Part shown: positions 30,303-39,461 of the stretch, one piece after another
How the letters are laid out: each line of letters starts with the position of its first letter
Position numbering within the stretch: the stretch's first letter is position 1
Source: Methylobacterium jeotgali
GTDB lineage: Bacteria; Pseudomonadota; Alphaproteobacteria; Rhizobiales; Beijerinckiaceae
Direction of reading: 5' to 3'
Assembly: GCF_022179345.1 (NCBI RefSeq)
Contig: NZ_BPQR01000025.1
Coordinates: forward strand, 1-63,211
DNA: 63,211 nt
The notes under the pieces: model-generated
Seen by the model: the letters and a program-made list of their open reading frames with translations, nothing else
Told to the model about the DNA's origin: nothing
Database searches by the model: none
Program-made: the position numbers and the translations under genes

Positions 30303-31097
30303 TCAGTGGCCGAGATAGACTTCGATGACGCGGGGGTCGCTCTGCACCCGCTCCATCGAGCCCTCGGAGAGCACCTTGCCCTGGTGGAGCACGGTGACCC
30401 GGTGGGCGATGTCCTCGACGAACTTCATGTCGTGCTCGATGACGAGCACCGAGCGGCCCTTGATGATCTGGTTGAGGAGCTCGGCCGTCTTGATGCGCTC
30501 GCCGACGCTCATGCCGGCCACCGGCTCGTCGAGCATCAGGAGCTCCGGGTCCTGGATCAGCAGCATGCCGATCTCGAGCCACTGCTTCTGGCCGTGGCTG
30601 AGGAACTCGGCCCGCTCGCGGAGGCGGTCCTTGAGGAAGATCAGGCTCGCGATCTCCTCGATCCGGTCGCGGACCTCGGCGTCGCGCTTGAAGGTGAGCG
30701 CCCCGAACACCGAGCGGCCCCGCGGGAAGGAGATCTCCAGGTTCTCGAAGACCGTGAGGTCGTCGTAGATCGAGGGCGTCTGGAACTTGCGCCCGACGCC
30801 CGCCTGCACGATCGCGCTCTCGGAGAGCTTCGTCAGCTCCTGGCCCTTATACTTGATCGAGCCGGCGCTGGCCTTCGTGCGTCCGCAGATCAGGTCGAGC
30901 ACCGTGGTCTTGCCGGCTCCGTTCGGGCCGATGATCACCCGGATCTCGTCCGGGTCGACGTAGAAGGACACGTCGTTGACCGCCTTGAAGCCGTCGAAGG
31001 AGACGGTCAGCCCCTCGACCGCGAGCAGGAAGTCCTGCTGGGGGGCCGGGGCGGGCTCGGCGCCGGTCAGCGCGGCGGGGAGGATGCTCGCGTTCAT
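30303..31097 (-). CDS. urtD: Urea ABC transporter ATPase UrtD
   Basis: A 264-residue LivG-type ATPase with VEGLTVSFDGFKAVNDVSFYVD, Walker A GPNGAGKTTVLDLICG, LSHGQKQWLEIGMLLIQDPELLMLDEPVAGMSVGER and the H-loop VIEHDMKFVEDIA. These are hallmark UrtD sequences (LSHGQKQWLEIG). GAGGAT precedes the ATG at 31097. It pairs with UrtE to power urea import. Confidence 0.96.
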   Translation of the reverse strand: MNASILPAALTGAEPAPAPQQDFLLAVEGLTVSFDGFKAVNDVSFYVDPDEIRVIIGPNGAGKTTVLDLICGRTKASAGSIKYKGQELTKLSESAIVQAGVGRKFQTPSIYDDLTVFENLEISFPRGRSVFGALTFKRDAEVRDRIEEIASLIFLKDRLRERAEFLSHGQKQWLEIGMLLIQDPELLMLDEPVAGMSVGERIKTAELLNQIIKGRSVLVIEHDMKFVEDIAHRVTVLHQGKVLSEGSMERVQSDPRVIEVYLGH

Positions 31098-31104
31098 GAG
31101 ATCC

Positions 31105-32286
31105 TCACTCGGCGGGCGCGCCATGGGGGACGCCACGGGGCACGGCGATGGGCTCGGGCGGGCGCAGGGACTTCGCCCGGCGGGTGAGGCGGGGCTCGAT
31201 ATGCTCCCGCCAGATGCCGGCGAGGCCGTTGGGGAAGGCCAGCACCACGGCGATGAACAGCGCGCCGAGGCCGAACAGCCAGAGGTCGGGGAAGCTCTCC
31301 GAGAAGCTCGTCTTGGCGAAGTTGACGAGCAGCGTTCCCCAGACCGCGCCGAAGAGCGACAGGCGCCCGCCGACGGCGGCGTAGATCACCATCTCGATCG
31401 AGGGCACGATGCCGACGAAGGAGGGCGACATGAACCCGACCTGGAGGGTGAACATCGCCCCGCCGATCGCCGCGAAGGCGGCCGCCAGGCAGAAGGCGAA
31501 GACCTTGAAGCCGGCGACCGAGTAGCCGGAAAAGCGGACCCGGTCCTCCTTGTCGCGCATGGCGACGAGGATGCGCCCGAGCTTCGACTTCTTCACGTAC
31601 TGCGCCAACAGGATGCAGCCGATCAGCAGCCCGCCGTTGACGAAGTAGAGGATGAACTTCGCGTGGTCGGTGCGGATGTCCCAGCCGTTCAGCGTGCGCA
31701 GGTCGGTGATGCCGTTGATGCCGCCGGTGAAGCCCTGCTGGCCGACGATGAGGATCGTCAGGATCGCGGCGATGGCCTGGGTGATGATGGCGAAGTAGGT
31801 GCCGCCGACCCGGCGCTTGAACATCGCCACCGAGATGATGAAGGCGAAGGCCACCGGCACCGCGATCACGAGGAGGAGGGTCAGGGGCAGGGACTTGAAC
31901 GGCGTCCAGAACCAGGGCAGCGCCGTGATCTGGTTCCAGTCCATGAAGTCGGGGATGCCCGGCGTGGACTGGATCTTGGTGTTCTCGACGCTCGAGGCCT
32001 CGAGCTTCAGGTACATGGCCATGCAGTAGCCGCCGAGGCCGAAGAACACGCCCTGGCCGAGCGACAGGATGCCCGCGTAGCCCCAGCAGATGACGAGGCC
32101 CAGCGCCACGAAGGCGTAGGTGAGGTACTTGCCGACGAGGTTGAGGCGGAAGGCGTCGAGCGCCAGCGGCAGCACCACCAGGATTACCCCGGCGAGCAGC
32201 AGGAGGCTCAGCCACTCGACCGGCTTCATGAACGGGTTGTCGTTCACGGTGAGGGATTTCGAGAGGGTCTGGACGGGGTTCGTCAT
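31105..32286 (-). CDS. urtC: Urea ABC transporter permease UrtC
   Basis: A 393-residue LivM-type permease with about ten membrane segments and the family stretch FVALGLVICWGYAGILSLGQGVFFGLGGYCMAMYLKLE near residue 80. It also has VGGTYFAIITQAIAAILTILIVGQQGFTGGINGITDL, characteristic of UrtC. GAGG precedes the ATG. It lies 7 bp from urtD and 10 bp from urtB, so the transporter genes are tightly coupled. Confidence 0.96.
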   Translation of the reverse strand: MTNPVQTLSKSLTVNDNPFMKPVEWLSLLLLAGVILVVLPLALDAFRLNLVGKYLTYAFVALGLVICWGYAGILSLGQGVFFGLGGYCMAMYLKLEASSVENTKIQSTPGIPDFMDWNQITALPWFWTPFKSLPLTLLLVIAVPVAFAFIISVAMFKRRVGGTYFAIITQAIAAILTILIVGQQGFTGGINGITDLRTLNGWDIRTDHAKFILYFVNGGLLIGCILLAQYVKKSKLGRILVAMRDKEDRVRFSGYSVAGFKVFAFCLAAAFAAIGGAMFTLQVGFMSPSFVGIVPSIEMVIYAAVGGRLSLFGAVWGTLLVNFAKTSFSESFPDLWLFGLGALFIAVVLAFPNGLAGIWREHIEPRLTRRAKSLRPPEPIAVPRGVPHGAPAE

Positions 32287-32296
32287 CGGGGGGACC

Positions 32297-33223
32297 TCAG
32301 CGCCGGACCTTGAGGGTGAAGAGGCCCTGGGGCCGCAGCATCAGGATGGCGACGACCGCCAGCAGCGTGAGCACCTTGGCCATGGAACCGGAGAGGAAGA
32401 ACTCCAGCGTCGACTGGGTCTGCGAGATCGAGAAGGCCGAGGCGATGGTGCCAAGAAGGCTCGCGGCTCCGCCGAAGACCACGATCAGGAAGGTGTCGAC
32501 GATGTAGAGCTGGCCCGAGGTCGGCCCCGTGGAGCCGATCATCGTGAAGGCGGAGCCGGCGATGCCGGCGATGCCGCAGCCGAGGCCGAAGGTGAGCCGG
32601 TCGACCCGCTCGGTGTCGATGCCGACGGCGCCGGCCATGGTGCGGTTCGACATCACCGCACGGATCTGTTGGCCGAAGCGGGAATAGAAGATCAGGGCCG
32701 CGACGCCGAGCGTGATCACGATGGTGACGCCCATCACGAACAGGCCGTTGATCTGCACCTCGATCGTGTCGGTGACCTGGACGGAACCCATCATCCAGGA
32801 CGGCAGCTCGACGCCGACCTCGCGGGGGCCGAAGATCGACCGGTAGGCCTGCTGCAGGATCAGCGACAGGCCCCAGGTGGCCAGCAGCGTGTCCAGCGGC
32901 CGCTTGTAGAGGTGGCGGATCAGCCCCCACTCGACGAGCATCCCCATGGCGCCGGACGCCAGGAAGGCGAGCCCCATCGCCACGAAGAAGTAGATCGGGA
33001 ACAGGCTTGGGAGATGGCTCTGGAAGAAGGACGAGCAGAGATAGGTCACGTAGGCGCCGAGGATCATGAACTCCCCGTGGGCCATGTTGATGACGCCCAT
33101 CTGCCCGAAGATGATCGCCAGCCCCAGCGCCATCAGGACGTAGACGGAGAACAGGATCAGCCCGGCGAAGCCCTGCATCACGAAGATGGAGCTCAGATCG
33201 CCGATCGAATAGTCACCGAACAT
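32297..33223 (-). CDS. urtB: Urea ABC transporter permease UrtB
   Basis: The ATG at 33223 (GGAG eight bases upstream) gives 308 residues starting MFGDYSIGDLSSIFVMQGFAG. The LivH-type permease features are FSVYVLMALGLAIIFGQMGVINMAHGEFMILGAYVTY, RTMAGAVGIDTERVDRLTFGLGCGIAGIAGSA and VDTFLIVVFGGAASLLGT. About eight hydrophobic segments are visible. It forms the inner-membrane pore with UrtC. Confidence 0.96.
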   Translation of the reverse strand: MFGDYSIGDLSSIFVMQGFAGLILFSVYVLMALGLAIIFGQMGVINMAHGEFMILGAYVTYLCSSFFQSHLPSLFPIYFFVAMGLAFLASGAMGMLVEWGLIRHLYKRPLDTLLATWGLSLILQQAYRSIFGPREVGVELPSWMMGSVQVTDTIEVQINGLFVMGVTIVITLGVAALIFYSRFGQQIRAVMSNRTMAGAVGIDTERVDRLTFGLGCGIAGIAGSAFTMIGSTGPTSGQLYIVDTFLIVVFGGAASLLGTIASAFSISQTQSTLEFFLSGSMAKVLTLLAVVAILMLRPQGLFTLKVRR

Positions 33224-33284
33224 GCCGCGAACTCCGGGCCGCGCGTCTGCCTGTCGTGCCGTCGCGATCATCCGCGACGGCGAC

Positions 33285-33310
33285 GGCCCGGGCCACGCAA
33301 GGCCCGGGCC
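33285..33310 (-). terminator. Perfect hairpin between urtA and urtB
   Basis: GGCCCGGGCC occurs at 33285-33294 and again at 33301-33310, separated by six bases. Each is self-complementary, so the two copies form a 10-bp stem in the RNA. It lies just after the urtA stop codon, where binding-protein operons often carry a partial terminator that raises the binding protein over the membrane subunits. Confidence 0.6.
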
Positions 33311-33323
33311 GGATGCGAACCGA

Positions 33324-34589
33324 CTACTGGTAGCCCTTCGGGAAGGGGTTCGGCTCGATGAGCTCGGGGCTCTCGTAGACGACCTCGAACTGCCCGTCGG
33401 TCTTGGCCCGGGCGACGCGGGTCTTCGACCAGAGGTGGTGGTTGGGGTGGATCTTCACGTAGCCTTCCGGCGCCTCCTTGAACTCGAGGCCGGGGGAGGC
33501 CGCGACGACCTTGTCGACGTCGAAGGAGCCGGCCTTCTCGACGGCCATCTTCCACAGGAACGGCCCGAGATAGGCGGCCTGGGTCACGTCGCCGATGACC
33601 GTCTTCTCGCCCCACATCTTCTTGAAGGCGGGGACGAACTTCTCGTTGTTCGGGTTCTTGAGCGACTGGAAGTACTTCATGCACGAGTAGGCGCCGGCGA
33701 TGTTCTCGCCGCCGATGCCGTCGATCTCGTCCTCGGTGACCGAGATCGTCAGGAGCGTCTGCTTCGAGAGGTCGATGCCTGCCGCCTTGAGCTGCTTGTA
33801 GAAGGCCACGTTCGAGCCGCCGACCACGTCGGTGAAGATCACGTCCGGCTTGGTGAGCTTGAGCTTGTTGATGACCGAGTTGAACTGCGTGTGGCCGAGC
33901 GGGAAGTATTCCTCTCCAACGACCTTGGTCTTGAGCACGTTCTCGATGTGCTTGCGAGCGATCTTGTTCGAGGTGCGCGGCCAGATGTAGTCCGAGCCAA
34001 TCATGAAGAACGACTTCGCGCCCTTCTCCTTGGCGACCCAGTTCAGCGATTCGAGGATCTGCTGGGTGGCCTCCTGGCCGGTGTAGATGACGTTCTTCGA
34101 CTGCTCCAGGCCCTCGTAGAAGGTCGGGTAGTAGAGGAGCCCGTTGTACTGCTCGAAGACCGGCAGCGCCGCCTTGCGGGAGGCGGAGGTCCAGCAGCCC
34201 ATCACCGAGGCGCACTTGTCGTTGACGAGGAGCTTCTTGGCCTTCTCCGCGAAGGTCGGCCAGTCGGAGGCGCCGTCCTCCTGGATGATCTTGATCTTGC
34301 GCCCGAGCACGCCGCCGGCCGCGTTGATCTGCTCGATGGCGAGCTTCTCCGCCTGGATCGAGCCGGTCTCGGAGATCGCCATCGTGCCGGTGGCCGAGTG
34401 CAGGATGCCGACCGTGACCTCGGTGTCGGTGACGGCGAGCCCCGTGGTGTTGACCGCCGAGGTCGGCGGAGCCGCGAAGGCGCCCCGCGGCATCATCGCC
34501 AGCGCCGGCACGCCGGCGAGGCCCATCAGGAGCTTGCGCCGCAGGGGCGAGCCCAGGCCGGTCTCGGTATCCCGTGTATCCTTTGCCAT
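33324..34589 (-). CDS. urtA: Urea ABC transporter substrate-binding protein UrtA
   Basis: The ATG at 34589 gives 421 residues. The N-terminus has twin arginines before a hydrophobic stretch (PLRRKLLMGLAGVPALAMM ... AFAAPP), a Tat-like or Sec signal. The mature protein matches UrtA: VTVGILHSATGTMAISETG, INAAGGVLGRKIKIIQEDGASDWPTFAEKAKKLL, GCWTSASRKAALPVFE, YIWPRTSNKIARK and YVKIHPNHHLWSKTRVARA. It captures urea (family knowledge; some members bind short amides) in the periplasm. It is the first gene of the minus-strand array and is divergent from the sensor kinase gene. Confidence 0.97.
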   Translation of the reverse strand: MAKDTRDTETGLGSPLRRKLLMGLAGVPALAMMPRGAFAAPPTSAVNTTGLAVTDTEVTVGILHSATGTMAISETGSIQAEKLAIEQINAAGGVLGRKIKIIQEDGASDWPTFAEKAKKLLVNDKCASVMGCWTSASRKAALPVFEQYNGLLYYPTFYEGLEQSKNVIYTGQEATQQILESLNWVAKEKGAKSFFMIGSDYIWPRTSNKIARKHIENVLKTKVVGEEYFPLGHTQFNSVINKLKLTKPDVIFTDVVGGSNVAFYKQLKAAGIDLSKQTLLTISVTEDEIDGIGGENIAGAYSCMKYFQSLKNPNNEKFVPAFKKMWGEKTVIGDVTQAAYLGPFLWKMAVEKAGSFDVDKVVAASPGLEFKEAPEGYVKIHPNHHLWSKTRVARAKTDGQFEVVYESPELIEPNPFPKGYQ

Positions 34590-34682
34590 TCTGCCAGCCC
34601 CGGTCCCTGTTGTCCGGCGGCTCTTGGGAGGCGGCCGCGGATCGACGGGATGCAGGCTAGGCCGCTCTTTGCGCCGCAGCAT

Positions 34683-34700
34683 ATACGCCGTTCTGCGTAT
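34683..34700. promoter_or_regulatory. Inverted repeat in the urtA/kinase divergent region
   Basis: ATACGC (34683-34688) and GCGTAT (34695-34700) form a perfect inverted repeat with a six-base spacer, about 95 bp upstream of urtA and 143 bp upstream of the kinase ATG. The size and symmetry suit a dimeric helix-turn-helix regulator such as the LuxR-type response regulator at 38303. The function is inferred. Confidence 0.5.
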
Positions 34701-34766
34701 GGCCGGTGCCGGGTCGGCGGATCACGATGCCCGTGATATGGATCCTTCGGGTGCGCGGGACGGACC

Positions 34767-34782
34767 TCGCACGGCCCTTGCA
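34767..34782 (+). promoter_or_regulatory. Possible RpoN-type promoter of the kinase gene
   Basis: TCGCACG-GCCC-TTGCA matches the sigma-54 pattern TGGCACG-N4-TTGCA at all fixed positions except one G of the -24 GG doublet. It lies about 60 bp before the kinase ATG. The imperfect doublet makes this tentative; nitrogen control by NtrC would fit the gene content. Confidence 0.3.
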
Positions 34783-34842
34783 TCGCCTTGCGCGCACCGA
34801 AGCCGCGCATCCGCCGCACGCAGGACCGACGACACAGGCACG

Positions 34843-37800
34843 ATGAGCGGCCGCCAGCACATCATCCCGATCCGGCGCGCCTACAACCGCTTCGTGGCCG
34901 ACGAGACGCTCGAGGACTACGCGCTGCGCTTCACGGCCAAGAAGGCGCGCCGCTGGAGCCCGTTCGTTGTCGCGCAGACGGCGCTGGGCTCGATCTCGTT
35001 CCTGGCGCTGGAGGCGATCGGGGGCACCCTGGTGCTGGCGGTGGGCTTCACCAACACGCTGGCCGCGGTGCTCCTCGTCGGCGCCCTGATCTTCGCCACC
35101 GCCGCGCCAATCGCCGTCTACGCCGCCCGCTACGGCATCGACATGGATCTCCTCACCCGTGGGGCCGGCTTCGGCTATCTGGGCTCGACGGTCACGTCGC
35201 TCATCTACGCGAGCTTCACGTTCCTGTTCTTCGCCATCGAGGCGGCGATCATGGCGCTGGCGCTCCAGCTCTGCTTCGGCCTGCCGCTCTGGCTCGGCTA
35301 CATCGTCTGCGCGGGCGCGGTGATCCCGCTCGTCGTCTACGGCATCCGGCTCATCAGCCGCTTCCAGATCTGGACGCAGCCGGTCTGGATCGCCCTGAAC
35401 CTCCTGCCCCTCGTCTTCATCGCCCTGAGCGCGGACGCGCCCGCCTCCCTGGAGACGCTCACCGCCTTCCCCGGCGTCGGCCCCGGCGCGGCGGTGGGCT
35501 TCGATCCCGTACGCTTCGGTCTCGCCACGGCGGTGCTGCTCTCGCTGCTGGCCCAGGTCGGCGAGCAGGTCGACTTCCTGCGCTTCGTGCCGCCCCGCCG
35601 GAGCCCGGGCGACCTGCGCTGGTGGTCGGCGGTGCTCGCCGGCGGCGCAGGATGGATCCTGCCCGGCCTCCTCAAGATCCTGCTCGGCGCCTTCCTCGCG
35701 GTGCTGGCGCTCGGCCACGGCATCCCCGCGCCGCAGGCGGCCGAGCCGACGCGCATGTACGCGGTCGCCTTCGGCTACGTGACCGCCTCGCCGCAGGGCG
35801 CGCTGCTGCTAATGGCCGCCCTCGTCATCGTGGCGCAGATCAAGATCAACCTCACGAACGCCTATGCCGGCTCCATCGCCTGGTCGAACTTCTTCTCGCG
35901 GCTGACCCACAGCCATCCCGGCCGGGTCGTGTGGCTCGTCTTCAACGTCGCGATCGCGCTGCTTCTCATGGAGCTCGGCATCGACAAGACCCTGGAGAGC
36001 ACCCTGCCGCTCTACGCGGTGGTGGTCTCGGCCTGGGTCGGGGCGCTGGCCTCGGACCTCGCGGTCAACAAGCCGCTGGGCCTGTCGCCGCCGGGCATCG
36101 AGTTCAAGCGGGCCCATCTCTACGCGGTCAATCCCGTGGGCACTTGCGCCATGGCGCTCGGTCTCGCGACGGGCTGGCTCGCCTATGCCGGTCTCCTTGG
36201 GACGGTGCTCGCTCCGTTCGGGCCGCTTCTCGCGCTCGCCGCCGCGTTCGGTGCGGCGCCGCTGATCGCCTGGGGCACGGGAGGGCGCTACTACATCGCG
36301 CGGCCGCCCGCCGCCCTGCACGGGCATGGCGAGGGCTGCGGCGAGATCGGCTGCCGGGTCTGCGAGCTGTCCTTCGAGGGCGAGGACATGGCCCATTGCC
36401 CCGCCTATGACGGGCCGATCTGCTCGCTCTGCTGCTCCCTCGACGCCCGCTGCGGAGACCTGTGCAAGCCCCACGGGCGCCTCGACGCTCAGGCGCAGGC
36501 GAGCCTCGGGCGCTTCGTGCCCGCCCCCGTCGCCGCCTGGGCCGGCGCGCCGCTCGGCCGCTACCTCGCCCTGATGTTCTGCCTCGTCGGGGTGGTCGGG
36601 CTGATCCTCGGGATCGTGCACGCCGGTGCCGGCGCGCAGCACCCGGAGCACCGGGAGAGCCTGCGGGCGGCGCTGACCAGCGTGTTCTTCATCCTCGTGC
36701 TGATTCTCGGGGTCGTCGCCTGGCTGTTCGTCCTCGCCCAGGAGAGCCGCCGGGTCGCCCAGGCCGAGACCCTGCGCCAGACGGCGCTCTACCAGGCCGA
36801 GATCGCGGCCCATAAGGTCACCGACGCGAAGCTCCAGGAGGCCAAGGAGATCGCGGAGGCCGCCAACCTCGCCAAGAGCCGCTACGTCGTCGGCATCAGC
36901 CACGAGCTGCGCACGCCCTTGAACGCCGTGCTCGGCTACGCCCAGCTCCTCGAGGGCGACCCGGAGATTCCGGCGCCCCGGCGGCGCGGGCTTCAGGTGA
37001 TCCGCCGCAGCGCCCAGCACCTCTCGGGGCTCATCGACGGGCTTCTCGACATCTCCCGCATGGAGGCCGGGCGCCTCCAGGTCCACCGCAACGAGATCCG
37101 GCTCGCCGACTTCCTCGACCAGATCGTCGATATGGTCCGCCTCCAGGCGAAGGCCGCCGACCTCGCCTTCCGCTTCACCCGGCCCGAGACCCTGCCGCTG
37201 ATCGTCGCCACCGACGAGAAGCGCCTGCGCCAGATCCTGCTCAACCTCCTCTCGAACGCGATCAAGTTCACGCCCTCGGGCGAGGTCGGGCTCGACCTCG
37301 CCTACCGCAATCAGGTCGCCGTCTTCACGATCACCGATACCGGCCTCGGCATCCGCCCCGACGACCTCCAGCGCATCTTCGAGCCCTTCGAGCGCGGCTC
37401 CATCGCCGCCGCCCGCAGCACGCCGGGCACCGGCCTCGGGCTCACCATCGCCGGCCTCCTCGCGCAGGTGATGGGTGGGGAGATCACCGTGGAGAGCGAG
37501 GTCGGGCGCGGCACACGCTTCCGGGTCCGCCTGATGCTGTCCTCCGTCTCGCGGCCGGCGGCGGTCCCGGCCTCCATGACCGCCTCGCGGGCCGATGCCG
37601 AGAGCGGCGCCCCGTCCGCGCCACTCCGCTACGCCGGCCGCCGGCGCTCCGTGATGGTCGTCGACGACGATGCCGCCCACCGCGCCCTGATGCGCGACAT
37701 CCTCGAGCCTCTCGGGATCACGGTCGCCGAGGCGCCGGACGGCCCGGCCTGCCTCGCCCTGCTGGAGGCGGGGGCGCCGGACCTCGTCCTCCTCGACATC

Positions 37801-38310
37801 GCCATGCCGGGCATGAGCGGATGGACCGTGGCCGGGCGCCTGCGCGACCGCGCGCCCTCCGTGCGCATCGCCATGATGTCGGCCAACGTCCACGAGATCA
37901 GCCCCGCGACCGGCGCCGACGCCCCCCACGACGCGATCATCGCCAAGCCCTTCGACCTGCGCGACTTCCTCGACCGGGTCACCCGGCTCCTCGATCTCGC
38001 CTGGGTCGAGGCGGCGCAGCCCGAGCCCGCCGGACCCACCGCGGCCCCGGTGGAGGCGCTCCCGCCCCGGCCCGTGCTTCAGGAACTGGCCCGCCTCGGG
38101 CGCATCGGCCATGTCAGGGCGATCGAGGCGCGGCTCGCGGAGATCGCCGGCGGGGAGGCGGGTGCCTTCGCCGCACGCCTTCGGAGGCTCGTCGCGGCCT
38201 TCGACCTGCCCGCCTACATGCGCGCCCTCGACAGCGCCCTCGCAGAGCCTGCCGGCGAGCCGCCGCCCGACGCGGATCGCATGTCGGTCCGGGAGCCCGC
38301 CGATGTCTGA
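34843..38310 (+). CDS. NCS1-permease-fused hybrid histidine kinase
   Basis: A 1,155-residue protein. Residues about 1-490 resemble an NCS1 (purine-cytosine permease type) transporter with about 12 membrane segments and motifs such as TRGAGFGYLGSTVTSLIY and NLTNAYAGSIAWSNFFSR. Residues about 497-545 form a nine-cysteine segment (GCGEIGCRVC ... CPAYDGPICSLCC ... CGDLCKPH), probably a metal site. Two more membrane helices (about 575-633) and a short coiled coil lead to a HisKA domain with the phospho-acceptor His687 (SHELRTPLN), an ATPase domain (LLNLLSNAIKFTP, DTGLGI, GTGLGLTI) and a receiver domain with Asp985 (LVLLDIAMPG). The transporter half may sense or move a urea- or amide-like ligand; that is inferred from the location between the urt genes and a second urease. 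The stop overlaps the next gene by 8 bp. Confidence 0.92.
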   Translation: MSGRQHIIPIRRAYNRFVADETLEDYALRFTAKKARRWSPFVVAQTALGSISFLALEAIGGTLVLAVGFTNTLAAVLLVGALIFATAAPIAVYAARYGIDMDLLTRGAGFGYLGSTVTSLIYASFTFLFFAIEAAIMALALQLCFGLPLWLGYIVCAGAVIPLVVYGIRLISRFQIWTQPVWIALNLLPLVFIALSADAPASLETLTAFPGVGPGAAVGFDPVRFGLATAVLLSLLAQVGEQVDFLRFVPPRRSPGDLRWWSAVLAGGAGWILPGLLKILLGAFLAVLALGHGIPAPQAAEPTRMYAVAFGYVTASPQGALLLMAALVIVAQIKINLTNAYAGSIAWSNFFSRLTHSHPGRVVWLVFNVAIALLLMELGIDKTLESTLPLYAVVVSAWVGALASDLAVNKPLGLSPPGIEFKRAHLYAVNPVGTCAMALGLATGWLAYAGLLGTVLAPFGPLLALAAAFGAAPLIAWGTGGRYYIARPPAALHGHGEGCGEIGCRVCELSFEGEDMAHCPAYDGPICSLCCSLDARCGDLCKPHGRLDAQAQASLGRFVPAPVAAWAGAPLGRYLALMFCLVGVVGLILGIVHAGAGAQHPEHRESLRAALTSVFFILVLILGVVAWLFVLAQESRRVAQAETLRQTALYQAEIAAHKVTDAKLQEAKEIAEAANLAKSRYVVGISHELRTPLNAVLGYAQLLEGDPEIPAPRRRGLQVIRRSAQHLSGLIDGLLDISRMEAGRLQVHRNEIRLADFLDQIVDMVRLQAKAADLAFRFTRPETLPLIVATDEKRLRQILLNLLSNAIKFTPSGEVGLDLAYRNQVAVFTITDTGLGIRPDDLQRIFEPFERGSIAAARSTPGTGLGLTIAGLLAQVMGGEITVESEVGRGTRFRVRLMLSSVSRPAAVPASMTASRADAESGAPSAPLRYAGRRRSVMVVDDDAAHRALMRDILEPLGITVAEAPDGPACLALLEAGAPDLVLLDIAMPGMSGWTVAGRLRDRAPSVRIAMMSANVHEISPATGADAPHDAIIAKPFDLRDFLDRVTRLLDLAWVEAAQPEPAGPTAAPVEALPPRPVLQELARLGRIGHVRAIEARLAEIAGGEAGAFAARLRRLVAAFDLPAYMRALDSALAEPAGEPPPDADRMSVREPADV

Positions 38311-39223
38311 CGGCCCGACCGGTCAGCGGGACATCGTGCTCGTGGTGGACGACAGCCCCGACACGCTGAGCTTCCTCACCGAGGCGATCGAGCGCTCCGG
38401 CGCGACGGTCCTCGTCGCGGTGGCGGGCGAGGCGGCGCTCGCCCTCGTCGAGGAGATCACCCCCGACATCATCCTGCTCGACGCGATGATGCCCGGCATG
38501 GACGGGTTCGAGACCTGCCGCCGTCTCAAGGCGAAGCCGGCGGTGGCGGGCGTGCCCGTGATCTTCATGACCGGCCTCTCGGAGACCGAGCACATCGTGC
38601 AGGGGCTCGAGGCCGGCGGCGTCGATTACGTCACGAAGCCGATCGCCCCCGACGAGATCTTGGCCCGCATCCGCGTCCATGTGGCGGGCGCGCGGGCCGC
38701 GCGCAGCCTGCGGGCGGCGCTGGACACCACCGGGCGCACGCTGTTCGCCGTCGACCCGTCCGGCGCCGTGCTCTGGGCGACGCCCCAGGCCTCGCAGGTG
38801 CTCGCCGCCTGCGCGCCTCGCGCGGGCGATGCCTACGGCCTGCCCGCCGCCGGGCGCGCCTGGCTCAAGGGTTGCCTGGAGGCCGCGCAGGCGCCGCCCT
38901 TCACCCTCACCGATCTCTCGGGCGCCGCCCACACGGTCAGCTTCGTCGGGCGAACGGGCAACGAGGTGCTCTTGCGCCTCTCCCGGGACGCCACCGCCGC
39001 CGGCATCGAGCTCTTGCGCGAGCGCCTGCCGATCACCGCGCGGGAGGCGGACGTGCTGTTCTGGCTCTCCCGGGGCAAGGCGAACCGGGATATCGGCGAG
39101 ATTCTCTCCTTAAGCCCCCGCACGATCACCAAGCACCTGGAGGGCATCTACGCCAAGCTCGGCGTCGAGAACCGGACCGCCGCCTCGATCATCGCCGCCC
39201 GCCACCTCCAGGACCTCGGCTGA
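38303..39223 (+). CDS. LuxR-type response regulator, partner of the permease-kinase
   Basis: A 306-residue protein. The receiver domain (DIVLVVDDSPDTLSFL, phospho-acceptor Asp60 in IILLDAMMPG, MTGL, and YVTKP with the conserved Lys) is followed by a PAS-like middle of about 100 residues and a C-terminal LuxR helix-turn-helix (LPITAREADVLFWLSRGKANRDIGEILSLSPRTITKHLEGIYAKLGVENR). The ATG lies inside the end of the kinase gene, so the two are translationally coupled. It is the likely DNA-binding output of that kinase. Confidence 0.94.
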   Translation: MSDGPTGQRDIVLVVDDSPDTLSFLTEAIERSGATVLVAVAGEAALALVEEITPDIILLDAMMPGMDGFETCRRLKAKPAVAGVPVIFMTGLSETEHIVQGLEAGGVDYVTKPIAPDEILARIRVHVAGARAARSLRAALDTTGRTLFAVDPSGAVLWATPQASQVLAACAPRAGDAYGLPAAGRAWLKGCLEAAQAPPFTLTDLSGAAHTVSFVGRTGNEVLLRLSRDATAAGIELLRERLPITAREADVLFWLSRGKANRDIGEILSLSPRTITKHLEGIYAKLGVENRTAASIIAARHLQDLG

Positions 39224-39461
39224 TGGGGCGATGGATAGCCGGGCCGGCCTCGGCACGAGCCCGTTCATCGCGCGCCGGGATGCCGGCGCAGCGCCATGCC
39301 GTTTATCAAGGCGAAAATAGTTTTCTCTCGGCGGTTGAGAGTGCCGCAAACGGCGCGCATCCTGCTCCTCGGCCCAAAGTGGCCTCGGGCCGACCCTGTG
39401 CCCGGCCAGATCACGCGAAGTCCCCGAGGACCGGGGCGGGGAATGTCGAGAGGATCGGCGG

